Shown piece after piece: positions 60,330-64,000 of a stretch of 64,000 nt of DNA; the stretch's first letter is position 1; every line of letters starts with the position of its first letter. This DNA is from JAAUTS01 sp038250235 (GTDB taxonomy: Bacteria > Verrucomicrobiota > Verrucomicrobiia > Methylacidiphilales > JAAUTS01). A program made the position numbers and the translations under genes. Location of the stretch: positions 1 through 64,000 of the forward strand of contig JBBSCO010000008.1 in assembly GCA_038250235.1 (NCBI GenBank), written 5' to 3'. The notes below the pieces were generated by a model. The model had not been told where the DNA came from and ran no database searches. It saw only the letters and a list, made by a program, of their open reading frames with translations.

Positions 60330-60929
60330 TCAAAGCTTTTCCGGCCAGCCCCGACTTTTCATGTAATCCTGTAAAGACTGCTTAAGTAGCCTCGCACTCT
60401 CTTTGGCTTCCAGAGCCAGATAAACCTCGTCACCTGTCGATTCAGAACTATCCGCCAACGGATCGGGAAATACCTCTTTCGCCACAATCGAATAGGTCAG
60501 AAATGGCTGCACAAGTGAACGGCTCGGATCAAAAACGAAGACCGTGCATTCCACCAAAGGCCTCCTCTTCGAATCTTTTAACGCCGGATCCGGCAGCAGC
60601 ACCCGGTGTATACGCCCCTGCACCAGCCAGGTATTTTCCCCTTCACCGGCCTGGGCTTTGGAAGCAGGTGCCACCTGTTGCAGCTCCTGAACAAAAGCTG
60701 TGGCAAGGCGTTCCGGGAAATCATTCTTGATCGCCGATTCTGCGGCAGCAGAAACCTCCAGGCCCCAGATACAGTCTTTGCTGTCAAAAGGCAGCACTAC
60801 AATTTTCTCCACTCTCAGCCGGGGGGCAGGACCGCTGGTGGCCTGCAGGGTTTTGGTCGAGATGGAGCCACAGGCCGTCAACATGAAGGCCAGCCCGCAA
60901 AACAGCAAACGTGGATATCGCAAATTCAC
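60330..60929 (-). CDS. Lipoprotein of unknown function
   Basis: The 199-residue protein has a type II signal sequence with lipobox LTAC (C20) in FCGLAFMLTAC. The mature part contains VEKIVVLPFDSKDC, RLATAFVQELQQVAP, a NTWLVQGRIHRVLLP strand and CTVFVFDPS. The pattern resembles outer-membrane lipoproteins with a GNA1162 or DUF799-like fold, but I am not sure. It lies 9 nt after the CBM9-like gene and ends the minus-strand cluster. Confidence 0.7.
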   Translation of the reverse strand: MNLRYPRLLFCGLAFMLTACGSISTKTLQATSGPAPRLRVEKIVVLPFDSKDCIWGLEVSAAAESAIKNDFPERLATAFVQELQQVAPASKAQAGEGENTWLVQGRIHRVLLPDPALKDSKRRPLVECTVFVFDPSRSLVQPFLTYSIVAKEVFPDPLADSSESTGDEVYLALEAKESARLLKQSLQDYMKSRGWPEKL

Positions 60930-60938
60930 AGCAACACC

Positions 60939-61622
60939 TTAGTACAAAGAATCCCCCGAGTTAAAGACCAATCGACGCCATTCCGGCTGGTTATGAAAAT
61001 CCGGCCTCTCATGATCGGAAGTCGAGGACACCACCGGCTCTTGCGCAGCCCTGGTGTAATCATAACGGCAAAACGAAGCAGTCCAGATATCCCCCACCTC
61101 CCATTGCTTGTTTTCGCACAAGCGGCCCAGCGGAATGGAAACCATGACCCGCCACCGCTCCGACTCCCTCAGGATTTCTGCGCGGCTTTCGATGATTTTA
61201 TCGGGTAGTAAACGACGGGTAAAGGCTCCACTCTTTTCCGCCAGGGAAACCGGATCGTAAAAATCGGCCATATTTGGAAGGCGCAACTGGAGGATCTGGT
61301 TATCCGGCGTGACATGGAATTCATAATAAGCCTCCTGCCCTGCCGGTCTCAGAAAAATCTCAAAAGCATCGCCGGTCATCCAGGTGCGCTGGTTCATTGA
61401 AGTGGCCGTGTTGAAAATATCGATATCTTCCATCTCCGCAACCACGTAAAGATGTACGCCGTCATGAGCCGCACCTGCGGTCGCAGCGTAGAAAGGTCGT
61501 GCCGCCGGAGCGCGTTTGGGTTGCTTTAACGGAACCGCTAAACCCTGACGGAGCCTGGCCAGTTCGGTCCCAAAATCCCAGGAAAAGGGATCAGTCAAAC
61601 AGGAACAAACAATGGAGGACAT
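60939..61622 (-). CDS. CBM9/DOMON-like beta-sandwich protein
   Basis: The 227-residue product matches the carbohydrate-binding family 9-like pattern: GVHLYVVAEMEDIDIFN, MTGDAFEIFLRPAGQEAYYEF, RAEILRESERWRVMVSIPL, GDIWTASFCRYDY and a C-terminal FHNQPEWRRLVF. There is no clear signal peptide in the chosen frame. The start at 61622 has a GGAG site. An upstream Met at 61688 would overlap the DUF2071 gene. The ligand is unknown. Confidence 0.7.
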   Translation of the reverse strand: MSSIVCSCLTDPFSWDFGTELARLRQGLAVPLKQPKRAPAARPFYAATAGAAHDGVHLYVVAEMEDIDIFNTATSMNQRTWMTGDAFEIFLRPAGQEAYYEFHVTPDNQILQLRLPNMADFYDPVSLAEKSGAFTRRLLPDKIIESRAEILRESERWRVMVSIPLGRLCENKQWEVGDIWTASFCRYDYTRAAQEPVVSSTSDHERPDFHNQPEWRRLVFNSGDSLY

Positions 61623-61654
61623 TCCGCTCCAGCATGAAAACCTCTCCTCAGCGG

Positions 61655-62386
61655 TCAAGCATATCCCACAGACCTGCCTTTTTTCCAAACGTAGTCAATC
61701 GGCCCCACTTCGTAGCACAGCTCAAACCGGGCTTCACTGCCCTGTAAAAAATCGAAGTTCTGCTCCTTTACCCGCACCAATCTGTGTTTCCAGGCCCGCT
61801 CATCACGTTCAATGTCTACCACCTGCACCAGTCCCTTGGCTGGAAAACCTATACCCTTGGGCTTGTATTTTAAAAACGCCTCCGCCTCCCTGATGCCCGC
61901 AAAAACACTCCCCTCTTCGGGCTGGGACACGTCCCCTTTTTCAATGCGCAATACCGCGTCCGAGCCGTGAGAGCATATCCGGAAAGTTTTTTCCTCTGCC
62001 TGCGTAGCATTCTCCTCGAATTGGAGTTTGGCAGAGTGAAAACGAAAATCAGTAAGTTTGTTTCCAACAGTCACAAGCCAGTCTTTATCACAATCGCTAC
62101 GCAGGAAATACAGTCCTTCCTCGTAATCCCCTTCCCGGCTGCGGAACCTGACATAAATACGATAGGCCACATGCCAGTAGGAAAAACCAAAAAGACCGGG
62201 CAAAGGCCACGGTCTCATGTCCTTGATGCGGCAGATGACCACATTATAGAATCCAAAGCCTTCACGACTGACTGCTTCCAATGGAGGCGGAAGAAGCGCG
62301 TTTATTTCCGACAATGGTGCACGGTAGGCCAGAAGCCAACAGCGTTCGATCCGTCCCCACATGGTGAATGGATTTTTGATCTGCAT
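61655..62386 (-). CDS. DUF2071 family protein
   Basis: The 243-residue protein shows DUF2071 features: RIERCWLLAYRAPLSEINALL, PPPLEAVSREGFGFYNVVICR, SYWHVAYRIYVRFRS and a later beta-rich half. DUF2071 is related to the acetoacetate-decarboxylase fold. I chose ATG 62384-62386, which shares one base with the stop of the preceding gene (TAATG). An upstream Met has no family support. The biochemical role is unknown. Confidence 0.75.
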   Translation of the reverse strand: MQIKNPFTMWGRIERCWLLAYRAPLSEINALLPPPLEAVSREGFGFYNVVICRIKDMRPWPLPGLFGFSYWHVAYRIYVRFRSREGDYEEGLYFLRSDCDKDWLVTVGNKLTDFRFHSAKLQFEENATQAEEKTFRICSHGSDAVLRIEKGDVSQPEEGSVFAGIREAEAFLKYKPKGIGFPAKGLVQVVDIERDERAWKHRLVRVKEQNFDFLQGSEARFELCYEVGPIDYVWKKGRSVGYA

Positions 62387-62949
62387 TACAGGCCCCAGGC
62401 GGTTTTGATCGCCACAAAGGAAAGCACTCCCACACCGTTCAGAACCAGCATCCAGAGAGTGAGAAGTTTCCCAAAGGAAACCCCTGTCTTCATCAACTGC
62501 ATGCTCCAGACAGAGAACATCAAAAGATTCGAAAAAAGGATCCAACCACCATTAAGCACCAACACCGTGTCGGCAAAAATCCCGCTCTGCGTTTTGAGCC
62601 AGAGATTCAGAAGCGCACCCAGCAAAAGCCAGACTTCCCCCCAGAACATGCTGACAAGACAGACATGGGCCAGAAAAAAGGGATTCTTCCTTGTGACTAC
62701 AACAAGAGCAAAGCCCAGACAGCACCAGCCTATCCCGGCAGGTAGCGCCACCAACACGCCCCCTTCCCAACCCATGGGAAGGGCCGCAGTCCTGACCACT
62801 GAGTAGCCATAAATCAGCGACCCAAAGACCGCCATCAACGTCATGACGGGCCACGCCACCCAAGGAATGGACGACCAGGTCCATTCCTGATTCTGCCGTA
62901 GGGAAGCCTGCTCCCTGAAATGCATCACACTAAGCCAAAGTTCCTTCAT
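62386..62949 (-). CDS. Polytopic membrane protein of unknown function
   Basis: I do not recognise this 187-residue protein. From ATG 62947-62949 (AAGGA 9 nt upstream) it has five hydrophobic segments, including WVAWPVMTLMAVFGSLIYGY, GIGWCCLGFALVVV, VSMFWGEVWLLLGALLNLW, FSNLLMFSVWSMQLM and LTLWMLVLNGVGVLSFV. Its stop overlaps the DUF2071 start. It lies 97 nt after the MBOAT-like gene and is probably part of that operon. Confidence 0.7.
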   Translation of the reverse strand: MKELWLSVMHFREQASLRQNQEWTWSSIPWVAWPVMTLMAVFGSLIYGYSVVRTAALPMGWEGGVLVALPAGIGWCCLGFALVVVTRKNPFFLAHVCLVSMFWGEVWLLLGALLNLWLKTQSGIFADTVLVLNGGWILFSNLLMFSVWSMQLMKTGVSFGKLLTLWMLVLNGVGVLSFVAIKTAWGL

Positions 62950-63046
62950 AAATTTTTTTCCTTCCGAAATCTCCTCCACCAGAAGGAATGGCAGTTTGTG
63001 CGGGAGTGAGATCCCCATTTCATGTTAACCATTGCGTATTCGAGTT

Positions 63047-63892
63047 TCACAGAAACACACCCGCCATTCGCATCATCACATCCCGCACAAAGGAAACCGG
63101 AAAAAGTAAGGGCAGGGGCAGCAGGATGATGGCGAAAACCAATACCCTTGGAAATCCGCGAAAATCTTTCAGCCTTCCTTCCGCCAACACCATAAAACCC
63201 TGTAGCAGAAAATAACAGAGCGGCCCACCATAACCCTTTCCGAGCGGCAGCGTAATGGCGGCCTCATGCAGCAATCCCGAAACCCCAAAAACGGCCATGA
63301 CCGCGGTAGTCCGTCCTGCCTTCTTTATCATGGGACGCGATATCGACTGGCTTAACATCTCACTAAAAATCCGGTTCCAACGGCGACTCCAGAAATCACC
63401 CACCCCTGTCGCATTCCACGGTTCAAAAAAAGGCTGCCTGACCTTCCAACCTTTATACCGGTAAAAAGCTGTAATCAAAGTAAAGAGCCCGAAATGAAGC
63501 AACAAACTCCAGCCTACCATGACGAAAACCATTTTCAGGAACAAAGGAAACTCCAATTGGGCTACAAGAAGTAAAAGAGCTCCGGAGAAAAGACGGACAC
63601 TCCCCTCCTTCAATAGCAAATCCGCAGGAAGGCTTTCAGCATCCGGGCCTTTCGAAAAAAGCGAGGGCCTCATCCCGGGCCAACACAGAAACCAAAGAAG
63701 GTTTTTCCCCGACGGCCTTGTTTGCCTTGGCGTAAAGAAAAAAACAACAAACTTCATCCCCACAAAAAGCAACCCTACAATCGCAAGCATGCGGATGACG
63801 GGGGCGCTGTTGATCGTCAAAAAATGTGCCAGAACCACAGTCAATATCGGAACCAACCAAACCAGAAATAAAAAATTCCTCAGTTTTCTCAT
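63047..63892 (-). CDS. MBOAT / wax-synthase-like membrane acyltransferase
   Basis: The 281-residue membrane protein has about eight helices and the wax-synthase-like MBOAT pattern: PWNATGVGDFWSRRWNRIFS, then FGVSGLLHEAAITLPLG with the putative catalytic His. Such proteins acylate long-chain alcohols or similar acceptors at the membrane. I chose ATG 63890-63892. The open frame continues upstream only through a dispersed repeat that would encode NAKSAKRHKTQ. It is first in a five-gene minus-strand cluster. Confidence 0.8.
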   Translation of the reverse strand: MRKLRNFLFLVWLVPILTVVLAHFLTINSAPVIRMLAIVGLLFVGMKFVVFFFTPRQTRPSGKNLLWFLCWPGMRPSLFSKGPDAESLPADLLLKEGSVRLFSGALLLLVAQLEFPLFLKMVFVMVGWSLLLHFGLFTLITAFYRYKGWKVRQPFFEPWNATGVGDFWSRRWNRIFSEMLSQSISRPMIKKAGRTTAVMAVFGVSGLLHEAAITLPLGKGYGGPLCYFLLQGFMVLAEGRLKDFRGFPRVLVFAIILLPLPLLFPVSFVRDVMMRMAGVFL

Positions 63893-63940
63893 ACTCGCTG
63901 CTTTAAAAAACGTTCTCCATGATCTCTTTGTATAAAAACT

Positions 63941-63983
63941 CTTTCTTTGTGTCTTGTGCCTCTTTGCGCTCTTTGCATTAAAT
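63941..63983 (-). repeat. AATGCAAAGAGCGCAAAGAGGC-type dispersed repeat
   Basis: Read on the minus strand it starts ATTTAATGCAAAGAGCGC and continues AAAGAGGCACAAGACACAAAG. This is the same family as 40997-41027. It lies directly upstream of the MBOAT-like gene, and its in-frame translation explains a false N-terminal extension there. Confidence 0.55.
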
Positions 63984-64000
63984 CCCCATTCTTCATTCAA

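Noticed and set aside
63893..64000. 36-residue N-terminal extension of the MBOAT-like protein
   Set aside because: The extension is the translation of a dispersed repeat and precedes the natural hydrophobic start.
1..64000. CRISPR arrays, rRNA genes, prophage or intact insertion sequences
   Set aside because: No regularly spaced repeats, rRNA signatures, integrase or intact transposase genes were seen.

Overview
The window is most likely chromosome from a Gram-negative bacterium of the PVC group, probably Verrucomicrobiota. This is inferred from family resemblance, not from a search. The grounds are a contiguous str-S10-spc-alpha ribosomal block without rpmD (L30), adk or tuf; zinc-free S4, S14 and L36; outer-membrane genes (an LptF/LptG-type permease and gmhA); a malectin-type secreted protein; PAS hybrid kinases; and short dispersed intergenic repeats.

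Layout. Positions 1-4743 (minus strand) carry the start of a proline/alanine-rich membrane protein cut by the window edge, then pheA, scpB, scpA and trpS, chained by overlaps. Positions 5015-23771 (minus strand) are a single ribosomal superoperon from rpsL to rplQ, closed by a terminator at 4960-4995. It also contains secY, map, infA and rpoA. A 235-residue secreted coiled-coil protein of unknown function sits between rpsS and rplV. A strong hairpin followed by a T-run lies in the rpsL leader.

Positions 24450-34367 (plus strand) hold a decayed receiver fragment, then a chemosensory operon. Its order is receiver-PATAN, receiver-PATAN, CheW, dCache-type chemoreceptor, multi-Hpt CheA with a C-terminal receiver, and two cyclic-nucleotide-binding proteins. 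The order resembles cyanobacterial Pix/Pil and Pseudomonas Pil-Chp systems, but there is no CheB or CheR. It is the best candidate here for an unusual signalling system.

Positions 34390-46357 are mixed: a DUF2939 protein, a 17-codon ORF with a perfect Shine-Dalgarno, tRNA-Arg(CCU), mpg, the minus-strand run gmhA-ffh-rpsP-khpA-trmD-rplS, an LptF/LptG-type gene, tRNA-Leu(UAG), an amino-acid-type ABC importer pair, an M16 protease, a dGTPase-family gene and a shortened Wzz-like gene. Positions 46329-54662 include a dihydroorotate-dehydrogenase-like gene coupled to nifJ, a malectin-like secreted protein, mutL and parB.

Positions 54795-64000 hold a CPBP protease, a 327-bp inverted-repeat-bounded element without a convincing gene, a Spy-like protein, a pseudopilin-like small protein, a VanX-type dipeptidase and an RNase D-like exonuclease. 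They end with a PAS hybrid kinase broken at an A9 run and a five-gene minus-strand cluster with an MBOAT/wax-synthase-like protein and a DUF2071 protein. Two families of short dispersed repeats occur between genes.
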